This document shows positions 25,428 to 33,233 of a stretch of 64,000 bases of DNA, piece by piece. The translations under genes and the position numbers were made by a program. The DNA is from JAIKWW01 sp052169645 (GTDB lineage: Bacteria > Bacillota > Clostridia > Peptostreptococcales > Anaerovoracaceae): NCBI GenBank assembly GCA_052169645.1, contig JBQNCA010000008.1, forward strand, positions 9,478-73,477, in the 5' to 3' direction. Each line of letters opens with the position of its first letter. Within the stretch, counting starts at the first letter, position 1. The notes under the pieces were generated by a model. That model was not told where the DNA came from. It searched no databases and saw only the letters and a program-made list of their open reading frames with translations.

Positions 25428-25796
25428 CTATAGATTCTCATTTGCTATTGTAAGCTCAGCTACAGGCTTTCCGTTTACCAAATGCTCCGCTACCACTCTT
25501 ACAGCCTTTTCCGGTGACATATGAACATAAGTAGTCTTATTGCCCTCAGCATCATAAATTTCTACCATAGGTTCAAGCGCGCACATGCCCATACAGCCGG
25601 TCATTCCGACCTGAACATCATTGATATTTCTCTTTTTCAGTTCTTCTATAAAAGCGTTCATAACAGGTCTTGCTCCTGCAGCTATACCGCAGGTAGCCAT
25701 CCCGACTACGACTCTTTTCTTAGCTTCACCGTCTCTCATGTTTATTTTATCGAAGCTTTTCTGCCTCAATTCTGCTAATTCAGCCAGTGATTTCAT
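25428..25796 (-). CDS. hndB: [2Fe-2S] ferredoxin-like hydrogenase accessory subunit (HndB-like)
   Basis: About 122 residues with the thioredoxin-like [2Fe-2S] ferredoxin fold: VGMATCGIAAGARPV and TGCMGMCALEPMVE carry four cysteines. HndB-type proteins accompany HndA, HndC and HndD. I chose the ATG at 25796, eight bases after GGAGG, rather than the upstream in-frame start at 25835. The coding start overlaps the end of the preceding HATPase gene by 17 bases, suggesting translational coupling. Its role in electron transfer is inferred from family. Confidence 0.9.
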   Translation of the reverse strand: MKSLAELAELRQKSFDKINMRDGEAKKRVVVGMATCGIAAGARPVMNAFIEELKKRNINDVQVGMTGCMGMCALEPMVEIYDAEGNKTTYVHMSPEKAVRVVAEHLVNGKPVAELTIANENL

Positions 25797-26346
25797 GTAA
25801 GATACCTCCAAATATGATTTTGATTTGCTCCGCAAGCATATCTCCGATATAGCCTGTCACTTCTATATCGTTTATAGGAAGCTCTCCTATCTGCTCACGA
25901 ATCTCCTCCGTTTTGAAAATATATTCCGATTTCCCATTTTTCAGGATAAGATGAAATTCCATGTCGGGATAAGACATGATTGACATGGTTAAAGTCTCCG
26001 GAACATTTCCCAGAGGCTTCCTGTCTATATTATTTATTTCAAAGGTAGCTGTAATTCGAGTACCCTGCCCTTCCTTAGAACAAATATCCAAAGTCCCCCC
26101 TGCGAGCTCCGCCGCAGCTTTGAACAGCGGTATACCCAGTCCGGCTTTGCGTGTAGTCCGTGTAGTGTAAAACGGATCCGATACTCTTTTGACAGTTTCC
26201 TCCGACATGCCTCGTCCGTCATCCTCAACATATAATGTCAGCAGGTTTATATCAATATCCGTTGATATACCCACTTCTACGTATGTCGCATCCGCCGCAA
26301 CGGAATTTTGCATGATATCCATCAAATGCAATGATAAATCTTTCAT
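25780..26346 (-). CDS. HATPase-domain protein inside the hydrogenase operon
   Basis: 188 residues with no membrane segment. A GHKL ATPase fold is visible: N-box MDIMQNSVAADATYVEV, G1 VEDDGRGMSEE, and the RKAGLGIPLFKAAAELAGG and EGQGTRITATF blocks. About 65 residues of unassigned C-terminal domain follow. No H-box is present, so it is not a complete histidine kinase; it resembles the kinase or anti-sigma modules often found between hndA and hndB-type genes in Clostridia. The Shine-Dalgarno is weak and the next gene overlaps its end. It may act with the second HATPase protein at 29674-30111. Confidence 0.85.
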   Translation of the reverse strand: MKDLSLHLMDIMQNSVAADATYVEVGISTDIDINLLTLYVEDDGRGMSEETVKRVSDPFYTTRTTRKAGLGIPLFKAAAELAGGTLDICSKEGQGTRITATFEINNIDRKPLGNVPETLTMSIMSYPDMEFHLILKNGKSEYIFKTEEIREQIGELPINDIEVTGYIGDMLAEQIKIIFGGILHEITG

Positions 26347-26361
26347 AACACAGGAAGCGCT

Positions 26362-26853
26362 TTATGCGTTCTTATACTTTTCTACGATATTTTTTACATC
26401 GTCCTGAATCAGACGACCGTACACTTCACCGTTTACCATTACTACAGGTGCAAGACCGCAAGCCCCTACACATCGACATGCTTCTATGCCGAATTCGCCG
26501 TCTTCTGTAGTTGTTCCGGCTTTAATTCCAAGTAAATCCTCAAATTTCTCCAAAATCTTGCCTGCACCCTTTACATAGCAGGCAGTGCCCATACATACAT
26601 TTACATTGTATTTGCCCTTAGGCTGAATGGAGAACTGAGCATAGAACGATACTACTCCATATACTTCCGCCAGAGGAATACGGAGTCCTGCAGCAATAAG
26701 CTCCTGCACCTCTATAGGCAGATAGCCGTAATACTCCTGAACCTCATGCAGGGTCGGGATGAGTGCTCCCTGTGTATCCTTGTACTTATCAATAATCCCG
26801 TTGATCGCTGTCAACTGCTGATCAGTGATTTTTGCCTTTCGCTCTGTACTCAT
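26362..26853 (-). CDS. hndA: Hydrogenase NuoE-like [2Fe-2S] subunit (HndA/HydC)
   Basis: 163 residues. An N-terminal helical region (residues 1-75) is followed by a thioredoxin-like [2Fe-2S] domain whose cysteines lie in GTACYVKGAG (preceded by VCMGTACY) and CRCVGACGLAPVVMVNG. This is the NuoE-like partner that docks onto HndC. The ATG follows a strong AGGAGG. A promoter-like TTGATA-N16-TATAAG lies just upstream, so the structural genes could also be transcribed separately from the regulatory genes. Confidence 0.95.
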   Translation of the reverse strand: MSTERKAKITDQQLTAINGIIDKYKDTQGALIPTLHEVQEYYGYLPIEVQELIAAGLRIPLAEVYGVVSFYAQFSIQPKGKYNVNVCMGTACYVKGAGKILEKFEDLLGIKAGTTTEDGEFGIEACRCVGACGLAPVVMVNGEVYGRLIQDDVKNIVEKYKNA

Positions 26854-26888
26854 CAGATAAAACCTCCTTAAGTTCCAATTTCTTTATA

Positions 26889-26916
26889 CTTATATGCATT
26901 AACTTATTAATATCAA
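26889..26916 (-). promoter_or_regulatory. Probable second promoter, upstream of hndA
   Basis: On the minus strand TTGATA (26916-26911) and TATAAG (26894-26889) are 16 bases apart, 36 bases before the hndA start. It would drive hndA through hndD independently of the regulatory genes upstream. Confidence 0.5.
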
Positions 26917-26947
26917 AACAGGTCACCCATCCGTTTCAGGTACAACT

Positions 26948-27044
26948 TCATTCCTGAAGCTTGTGAAAACGTGCATTTCTGCCGTGTTCTCACTGTCACC
27001 GGTGAGCCTCATTCCTGAAGCTTGTGAAACTTGACTTGCAAGTG
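26948..27044. repeat. Direct repeat pair and palindromes upstream of the hndA promoter
   Basis: A 21-base sequence, TCATTCCTGAAGCTTGTGAAA, is repeated at 26948-26968 and 27009-27029, start-to-start 61 bases. TCACCGGTGA lies between the copies and the perfect palindrome ACTTGCAAGT lies just beyond (about 27034-27043). Each repeat contains TTGTGAA, which equals a half-site of Rex-type redox operators. The repeats lie 32 and 93 bases upstream of the -35 element. Confidence 0.75.
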
Positions 27045-27057
27045 CCGTTAAATTAAA

Positions 27058-27798
27058 TCAAACTTTGCCCTGCAATTCCGGAAGCTTCTTCAAAAGCTCT
27101 ATTACCCCTTTTGCATCTGAAATTTCCTGTTCTGTATCTATGTAATTATTTCTCTCAGAGATATCCCACAGATAATGAGCATCTGAATTTTGTAATATAC
27201 CAAAATTCCTAAGCTCCGGATATTCCGACAGAAATGATTCCATGTCGCATGTTCCCGACAACTCTATATTTATAACCGGCAAATTCTCAGGCACAGCTCC
27301 CAGATTCGAGAGGATGCTGTAGGAATCTCTATCGACATGTGCGGGAATCGCTATACCTCCCGCTCCGTCAACAATCCCGAAAATTTCCTCTATCGACAAC
27401 CCTGTAGCTGTAATGAGCAAGCTGTCTATTTTACCTGTAATTTCATCGGCGGAATTCATAAGAAGCTGTCTGCCGAATATATGCTCTTTATTTTCTATAA
27501 ATGGAAGCTTTTCTTTTATTTCAGCCTCCACAGCCATGCAGCTGTCAATATCCGGAAACAGCGACAGAATATGCACATCTTCTACCGATTCTATTTCCAT
27601 ACCCGGAACTACTATCAACTGCTTTCGCCGACCTCTCTCCATAACGGCAGGCACATTCCCCGCAGCATTGTGATCTGTAACTGCAATTATATCCAAACCC
27701 TTTATCAATGCCATATTCACTATATTGTTCGGTGTCATATCCTCATCGCCGCATGGCGATAAGGCGCTGTGAATATGTAAATCGTAATAATATTTCAT
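27058..27798 (-). CDS. PHP-domain phosphoesterase-like protein
   Basis: About 246 residues of the PHP (polymerase and histidinol phosphatase) fold. The metal-binding motif DLHIHSALSPCGDEDMTPNN is at the N-terminus, followed by ITDHNAAGN-like (VTDHNAAGN), PGMEIESVEDVH and HVDRDSYS blocks with further His and Asp ligands. The ATG at 27798 overlaps the stop of the preceding gene as ATGA, so the two are translationally coupled. PHP proteins recur in clostridial hydrogenase loci; the substrate is unknown. Confidence 0.9.
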   Translation of the reverse strand: MKYYYDLHIHSALSPCGDEDMTPNNIVNMALIKGLDIIAVTDHNAAGNVPAVMERGRRKQLIVVPGMEIESVEDVHILSLFPDIDSCMAVEAEIKEKLPFIENKEHIFGRQLLMNSADEITGKIDSLLITATGLSIEEIFGIVDGAGGIAIPAHVDRDSYSILSNLGAVPENLPVINIELSGTCDMESFLSEYPELRNFGILQNSDAHYLWDISERNNYIDTEQEISDAKGVIELLKKLPELQGKV

Positions 27799-28130
27799 AT
27801 CCCTGCAAGCTGATGCACTCTCCACGAGATCTCATATCCCGTCATAGGTGACGAAAATATTGTTATGCCTTCTTCGTTCGCTTTCGCAATCGTTTCGGGA
27901 GGTATGTCAATACTCTCCGGAATGACGATACAGGCAAGCTCAACCAGCTGTGCGACCGCAACTATATTCAAGTGGGCGAGCACGGTAATCCACATACCGT
28001 TTTTTTTACCCTTTGACATTACCCTGCTCAGCAAATCACAGCTGTATACGGAGCTAAGCTCCATATCCCCTGCCGTCCTCTCTGTAACAATATCTAAATT
28101 TAATTCTTCTGCAAGCTCTCTGAGTTTCAT
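27795..28130 (-). CDS. DRTGG-like domain protein (hydrogenase locus)
   Basis: 111 residues: a stand-alone alpha/beta domain resembling the DRTGG domain found next to CBS or phosphotransacetylase-like modules. Typical pieces are MKLRELAEELNLDIVTE at the start and TIFSSPMTGYEISWRVHQL at the end. No nucleotide-binding motif is evident. I chose the ATG at 28130 (GGAG six bases upstream). The stop overlaps the PHP start. A related protein is encoded at 30225-30572; both end in a similar ....S..ME(V/I)..R(L/V).. helix. Confidence 0.75.
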   Translation of the reverse strand: MKLRELAEELNLDIVTERTAGDMELSSVYSCDLLSRVMSKGKKNGMWITVLAHLNIVAVAQLVELACIVIPESIDIPPETIAKANEEGITIFSSPMTGYEISWRVHQLAGI

Positions 28131-28260
28131 TCCTTGCTCCTTCAGCACGCACTTTCTATAATAGAATATCTGCGAATCTTTTTCTATGTTGAACTTCATA
28201 TTTTATAGATTATTTTTTAACCCTATATTTATATAGTTCTTTTATATCCACACATGTTAT

Positions 28261-29619
28261 TTATTTTTTATTTTCGGATTTCTCGTTTCCGTGCTCAAGT
28301 GTAGGCGGATGCATATTTTCCAACTCATACATCTCTACCGCGAGATCCCTTACCCTCTCTCTGAGCTTAAAAATACAATCCGTAAGCATTGCTTCTCCAC
28401 GGACAACATCCTCTGCAAAGGCTCTGCAGTTAGGCGCTCCGCAAGCTCCGCAATCCAATCCCGGAAGTTCATCCGTAATCTGTTCCATATTTTCCAGCTT
28501 TTCCATAGCCCTCATAATATCAGAATCCAACTGATGTATAGGAACATGCTCAAGCTGCTTATCCCAAAGGATATCCTTGTAATCTATTTCCTGTAGCGGC
28601 AAATCCGCCACTTGAAATTTTCCTTTTGCCTCGCTTCGCATAGACTTCATAATAATCTGCGCAAAAAAAGGATTCTTTACCGTCAACGCTCCTCCCAAAC
28701 AGCCTCCTGTACAAGCCAGCGCTTCCAGAAAGTCGACATCTTCAAATTTATCGCTGTTCTCAACGGTTTCAAGAATTTTCACCACTTCATTTATGCCGTC
28801 TACCGCTAAAAATTTGTTGATATTTAAAGCCAAACTCTCTCCTCCGGGATTGGCCCATCTTACTCCGAATACCGTAGCTTCAGCATATTCTTCCTCAGCT
28901 TCTTCGGGCAATGACTTTATGCTCTCTCTCAGCTTCATGTAAATATCCTGAAATGATATTATGGCATCTATATTGGAAACGCTGCCTCGTGAAGGCCAAT
29001 ATTTTGAATGCATTTTTGCCGCACATGGCGATATAAAAAATATTCCTATAGCCTCCGAACGCAGCTTCGTATTTTTCAATGCCCGATTGCGAGCCATTTC
29101 CGCAGCCACTTCTACAGGCGCAGCTAGGGGCAGCATGTGATCTATCAAATTAGGAAATCTGACCTGTATCAAACGCACTACAGCCGGACAGGCAGTTGAA
29201 ATAACCGGTCCGGGAATATCCGTTTCTCTGAGAAATTGCCGGGTTGCATTGCTCACGACTTCCGCTCCGAGCGCCACCTCAAAAACATCGTCAAAGCCCA
29301 ATTTTTTCAATGCCGTCAATATGTGATTCCTCGACCGTGCGGATCTGTACTGACTGTAAAGCGCCGGTGCCGGAATCGCCACGCAATATTTAAATTTTTT
29401 CAACATATCCATACTGTCAGTTACGGCATGCTTTGCTCCGTGAGGACAAGCTCTTATACATTCCCCGCAATCTATGCATCGTTCATTTATAATAGTCGCC
29501 TTACCCTTGTGAACCCTGATTGCTTCGGTAGGACATCTCTTTATGCAATTTGTACAACCTTTGCACTTGTCTTCCTGAAGCATAACGGAGTGGGTAAAAC
29601 CCTCAATTCTGTCTGACAT
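28261..29619 (-). CDS. Sensory-type [FeFe]-hydrogenase-like Fe-S protein
   Basis: 452 residues. Two [4Fe-4S] ferredoxin motifs (CKGCTNCIKRC at 19-29 and CIDCGECIRAC at 48-58) precede an H-cluster-type domain whose motifs are degenerate. L1 is STACPAVV, with Ala143 at the usual proton-transfer cysteine and Cys144 kept. L2 is SPCAAKMHS (Cys199). L3 is LACTGGCLGG (Cys303, Cys307). A C-terminal Fe-S domain CGACGAPNC with Cys390, 393, 398 and 415 follows. This pattern (all four cubane ligands kept, proton-relay Cys lost) is that of group C/D putative sensory hydrogenases; no PAS domain is seen. I prefer the ATG at 29619 (GGAGG nine bases upstream) over an upstream GTG. Confidence 0.85.
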   Translation of the reverse strand: MSDRIEGFTHSVMLQEDKCKGCTNCIKRCPTEAIRVHKGKATIINERCIDCGECIRACPHGAKHAVTDSMDMLKKFKYCVAIPAPALYSQYRSARSRNHILTALKKLGFDDVFEVALGAEVVSNATRQFLRETDIPGPVISTACPAVVRLIQVRFPNLIDHMLPLAAPVEVAAEMARNRALKNTKLRSEAIGIFFISPCAAKMHSKYWPSRGSVSNIDAIISFQDIYMKLRESIKSLPEEAEEEYAEATVFGVRWANPGGESLALNINKFLAVDGINEVVKILETVENSDKFEDVDFLEALACTGGCLGGALTVKNPFFAQIIMKSMRSEAKGKFQVADLPLQEIDYKDILWDKQLEHVPIHQLDSDIMRAMEKLENMEQITDELPGLDCGACGAPNCRAFAEDVVRGEAMLTDCIFKLRERVRDLAVEMYELENMHPPTLEHGNEKSENKK

Positions 29620-29673
29620 CCCATATTCCCTCCACATATGCTGCAGGCAACGCCTGTCAGGCACACAACTCAC

Positions 29674-30111
29674 CTACACCTTAGGAATAAAAAAAGTCAT
29701 TTTTACCTTTGTTCCCTGACCTGTAGCCGTTTCTATATCCAGGGCATCCACATTACGCTTAATATTGGGCAGTCCCATACCTGCCCCGAAGCCGAGCATA
29801 CGAACCTCTTCCGATGCAGTTGAATATCCTTCCTGCATCGCCAAGTCCAAATCGGCAATACCCTTACCGTGATCCTCAATGTTGATTTTAATTTCTTCCG
29901 TTGAAATATCTATACTTGCCTTTCCACCTCCACCGTGAATAAAAGCATTTATTTCAGCTTCATACATGGCAATGGCTACCTTTTTGATCACTGCAGGAGC
30001 TATACCCAGCATAGTAAGCATTTTCTTTACCTTACTCGAAGCCTCTCCCGCCGCAGCAAAATCATTATTGTCAATGACATACTCCATATGCATTCCGTTA
30101 TGCTCTGACAC
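29674..30111 (-). CDS. RsbW-like anti-sigma/serine kinase-type HATPase protein
   Basis: 145 residues made almost only of a GHKL ATPase domain: N-box MYEAEINAFIHG, G1 EDHGKGIADLDLAM, and G2 GFGAGMGLPNIKRNVD followed by TATGQGTKVKMTFFI. This resembles RsbW/SpoIIAB-like kinases used in partner switching. No cognate STAS anti-anti-sigma protein is in the window. It lies between a DRTGG-like gene and the sensory hydrogenase-like gene and is likely co-transcribed with them. Confidence 0.88.
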   Translation of the reverse strand: MSEHNGMHMEYVIDNNDFAAAGEASSKVKKMLTMLGIAPAVIKKVAIAMYEAEINAFIHGGGGKASIDISTEEIKINIEDHGKGIADLDLAMQEGYSTASEEVRMLGFGAGMGLPNIKRNVDALDIETATGQGTKVKMTFFIPKV

Positions 30112-30224
30112 TGCAATACCTCCGAGTATGGATGATTCTGATAGAAACGATTCACTTTAAAAAACTTTATATCTAATACTTTTTTCAGCCTGTCAATCTG
30201 TTTTAGCTTTGACAAGCTTCAACT

Positions 30225-30572
30225 CTAATGTCCTGATTTTAAGCCGCTTTCATAAAGCCTTCCACAGACTTCAAACATTGATAACGGCGTTTTAAGAACG
30301 GCTATGCCTCGATCTTGAGCTAAATCTATCATCTCCGAGCGAAGCTCTTTTCCTCTGACGAATATTATCGCAAAAATATCCATCATTTCAGCGGTACGTA
30401 TAACCTGCGTATTTATAAGTCCTGTAATCATAATACTGCAATCTTTCGTTTCCAGCATTATTTCACTCATTAAATCCGCTGCCACCACATAAAAGAAATC
30501 AAAATCGTCGAAGTTCTCCGGCTTAAATATTATAGCCGATGAGGTTATTTCTGCTATCTTGCCTACTTTCAT
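30225..30572 (-). CDS. DRTGG-like domain protein, first gene of the hydrogen locus
   Basis: 115 residues, soluble, alpha/beta. MKVGKIAEITSSAIIF begins it and TPLSMFEVCGRLYESGL ends it. It resembles the DRTGG-like protein at 27795-28130 in length and in its C-terminal helix. I chose the ATG at 30572, five bases after GAGGGGG; an open frame continues upstream to 30632 without a better site. It is the promoter-proximal gene of the ten-gene unit. No ligand or partner is known. Confidence 0.75.
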   Translation of the reverse strand: MKVGKIAEITSSAIIFKPENFDDFDFFYVVAADLMSEIMLETKDCSIMITGLINTQVIRTAEMMDIFAIIFVRGKELRSEMIDLAQDRGIAVLKTPLSMFEVCGRLYESGLKSGH

Positions 30573-30657
30573 TACGACCCCCTCAAAAATACGGTTCTTA
30601 CAAACCGGATATATCCGACTGCTCCGACTCAATATTAAAGTCTATTTTTCAAGCTTA

Positions 30658-30686
30658 ATTTTATCAAATTTACGTTGAATTTTCAA
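30658..30686 (-). promoter_or_regulatory. Sigma-A-type promoter of the hydrogen locus
   Basis: TTGAAA (30686-30681) and TAAAAT (30663-30658) on the minus strand are exactly 17 bases apart, about 85 bases before the first start codon. Confidence 0.65.
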
Positions 30687-31407
30687 GGCTTGCAGGGTTA
30701 GAGGGCTCTATCCGATTGTTATTTTTTGCAACATTTTATTTAAATTTCACTGATTTAATTAAAATTCAAACTAATTATATATTATAATATGTATTTTATA
30801 CAAATAAAAACTACTTCATTTTTCAATATATATGCAAGCCAAGTTTTTTTACGCTGCTAAAAATTTAACTTGCATACAATTTGCGATATTACAGGTATTT
30901 CTAAATTTTTTACGGCGTTTTTTAATATTTGCTTTAATGATTTTTTAAAATTGTATTATATTAGAAATTATTATCGTTTTTTAAGAATTATAATTTGTCA
31001 TGATATGAAATATTTGTTCAAACATCTAAACACGGGCAAATTTATTGAGATAATCAAACGTTTTTGTCGACATATAATTTAAAAAGTTCAATTGTAACCG
31101 CCGACATTATGACTCCGCGGTTCTTTGATGTTTATTCGTTCCTGATCATCAAATCCTCAAGAAAAGTATTCAAAAAAAGTAATAAAGCCTGTATTGCGAC
31201 CACAGACTTTATTACAAGGATTCCTTAAGAACTCACTCATTTATCTACATACTATCATATTTAAAAGGATATCGCAAGATATCTCTTAAAAATTACTTAA
31301 AACTCAGATTTCCATTTTTTATTTTGCCCCGAATCGCAAATTTCAAGCGCATTTTCTGTTTCAGCGCACAGGTACAACGCCCGGACACACTTTATAACTT
31401 TTAAAAA
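30687..31407. other. AT-rich intergenic region, no supported gene
   Basis: It is very AT-rich. It holds an 8-bp inverted repeat TATGCAAG (30831-30838) / CTTGCATA (30869-30876) about 150 bases upstream of the hydrogen-locus promoter, and the dacA-type terminator at 31172-31214. A 70-codon open frame at 30870-31082 starts with TTG and has no ribosome binding site, so I do not call it a gene. Confidence 0.5.
31172..31214 (-). terminator. Terminator downstream of the D,D-carboxypeptidase gene
   Basis: TAATAAAGCCTGT (31180-31192) and ACAGACTTTATTA (31202-31214) form a 13-bp stem on the minus strand with one G-U wobble. A T7 run follows on that strand. It is about 195 bases past the stop, the only convincing terminator in the gap. 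Confidence 0.7.
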
Positions 31408-33087
31408 TCATACGCCATCAGGTCCGACTTTTCCTTTTTCTTTTTCAGCCTTTTGTTCTGAAAATCGTCTGCGAATCTCCGCTAAACGTTCTTCCGGTGT
31501 AAGCTCTGTCTGTTTGACTTCAAAATCGGAGCTTTCTCCCTCTGTCGAGCTTTCAGTTTTTTCTTCGGCTGCTTCTTTTTCTGCTGCAATTTTTTCGGCA
31601 TATTCTATCTGCTGTCTGCGGGCAGCAGTGCCTTTGCGTGTGCTGTCGTCAAAGACAGTAAAGGATTCATCTATCATCCCTTCCGGAATGGTATTTAAGG
31701 ATGAAATCACATCAGAGTTGTCGGGGCTATTACTATCGGTCGAATCTATATGCAGGTTCTCAAAATAAAGTTCTCGTTCTCTTCTCAATCTTATACGCTC
31801 GGCCTTATCTTTCCTATCTCGACGACGGATATAAGCTACCGTTCCCAAATATGCAAAAGCAAAAATCACTAAAAAGCCTGCCCCGACTGACAGAAGCCTC
31901 TTTGTTCCTCCTCCTACATCTATAATGGAATAAAATTTCGATAAATTCGCATCTTCCATTGTAAATAAATCATAATACGCAACTTCTTTTTCATTATGTA
32001 AAAGAATCAATTTTCCGCATTTGGTTCCTGATTTTTGAGGAGCTTGAACGCTGTTGGTTGTAACCTTATATGAGTAGGAACTGTATTCCTCGACAGGTCC
32101 GTCCGGTCCCATCGCTATGGAAGCGGTTACATCGTCTTTTACCGTAATCTTTACAGAGCTGCTGCTTCCCCTGCGTACCTTTACTTTACCTGCCACATCC
32201 CCCGCTTTCAATATTGTCACGGTTCGATAGCTGCTTTTTCCGAAATCCAACAAAGAAATCATATCGGGATAAAGCGTTTCAACTGTGGAATGCATTACCA
32301 CTGCGATAAGATAAGTGTTATCATTTTTTACAGCCGCCACCAGACACCCCTGTGCGGCATTTGTAAAACCTGTCTTTACCCCTATGGCATCCGGATAATA
32401 TACAGGTCTTATTTTTCCGTTAACATTAATTTCACTTGTATCAAAAAGAAGTCTGTTTGTATTATGAAAAGTCCTTGCCTGTGATTTGTTCGTTGCAGGC
32501 ATAGTGTAATCGACAGAGGCTACAATTTTTCTGAAAGTTTCATTTCTCATAGCCTCTCTGGTATATAAAGCTAAATCATAGGCACTGGTAACATGCGCAT
32601 CATTTGGCAAGCCGTTAGGTGTTAAAAAATATGTGGACAAGCCACCGAGATCTCCCGCCTTTTTATTCATCATCCATGCAAAGCCGTCCAGATCACCGGC
32701 TGTAGCCTCTGCCAATGCAACTGCCGCATCATTTGCCGAATTGAGCAGCATCGCATATAGCAACTGTTCTATTGTCAGCGTTTCTCCGGCAAGCAGATTT
32801 GCCGTTGCCCCGCCGGCTCTTGCGGCATTTTCACTGATTGTAACTTCCTGATCCAGTTGCATTCTGTCCAAAACTACTAATGCCGTCATAATCTTTGTCG
32901 TACTTGCAGGAAATTCTTCTTTTAATCTATTCTTATCATATAATATTTCGCCGCTGTTTCCGTTTATTAAAATCGCTGCATCCGCATTCAACACGGGCGC
33001 CGTATACACATCATCCGCAGGTACCGATACGGTAAACACGGTGCTTAACAATATTGCACACAGAACAGTCGTTAAAATCCGTTTCAT
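31408..33087 (-). CDS. dacA: D-alanyl-D-alanine carboxypeptidase (PBP5/DacA-like) with cytoplasmic tail
   Basis: 559 residues. A signal peptide (1-25) is followed by the peptidase S11 domain with SxxK (ASTTKIM, Ser62 region), SxN (LNSANDAAV) and KTG (GVKTGFTNAAQG), then a PBP5 C-terminal domain. Unlike classic PBP5 with a terminal amphipathic helix, it has a transmembrane segment at about 398-420 and a 135-residue basic-then-acidic cytoplasmic tail rich in Glu. It trims the terminal D-Ala of peptidoglycan stem peptides. It diverges from serC across a 146-base promoter region. Confidence 0.92.
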   Translation of the reverse strand: MKRILTTVLCAILLSTVFTVSVPADDVYTAPVLNADAAILINGNSGEILYDKNRLKEEFPASTTKIMTALVVLDRMQLDQEVTISENAARAGGATANLLAGETLTIEQLLYAMLLNSANDAAVALAEATAGDLDGFAWMMNKKAGDLGGLSTYFLTPNGLPNDAHVTSAYDLALYTREAMRNETFRKIVASVDYTMPATNKSQARTFHNTNRLLFDTSEINVNGKIRPVYYPDAIGVKTGFTNAAQGCLVAAVKNDNTYLIAVVMHSTVETLYPDMISLLDFGKSSYRTVTILKAGDVAGKVKVRRGSSSSVKITVKDDVTASIAMGPDGPVEEYSSYSYKVTTNSVQAPQKSGTKCGKLILLHNEKEVAYYDLFTMEDANLSKFYSIIDVGGGTKRLLSVGAGFLVIFAFAYLGTVAYIRRRDRKDKAERIRLRRERELYFENLHIDSTDSNSPDNSDVISSLNTIPEGMIDESFTVFDDSTRKGTAARRQQIEYAEKIAAEKEAAEEKTESSTEGESSDFEVKQTELTPEERLAEIRRRFSEQKAEKEKGKVGPDGV

Positions 33088-33139
33088 TCATACACCCTCT
33101 TTATCATTGTATTTTGAACGTTTTTATCTATCAAAATCC

Positions 33140-33186
33140 TTTACTATTTTACCATAGAGCAGTATAATTGTATACATGTTTATACA
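33140..33186 (+). promoter_or_regulatory. serC promoter with overlapping palindrome
   Basis: TTTACT (33140-33145) and TATAAT (33163-33168) are 17 bases apart. Directly after the -10, TGTATA (33169-33174) and TATACA (33181-33186) form an inverted repeat with a 6-base spacer across the expected transcription start. A repressor site is likely; the regulator is unknown. Confidence 0.6.
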
Positions 33187-33233
33187 CTTTGGCTTTTATT
33201 TCACAAACTGATTATTAAGGAGGGAATTTATAT

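Noticed and set aside
27024..27043. TGAAAC followed by CGTT near the hydrogenase repeats
   Set aside because: Spacing is 15 rather than 16, the -10 is off, and no gene follows on that strand.
30870..31082. 70-codon plus-strand open frame
   Set aside because: It begins with TTG, has no ribosome site and a very AT-driven composition (Ile, Phe, Lys, Tyr), typical of random frames in AT-rich spacer DNA.
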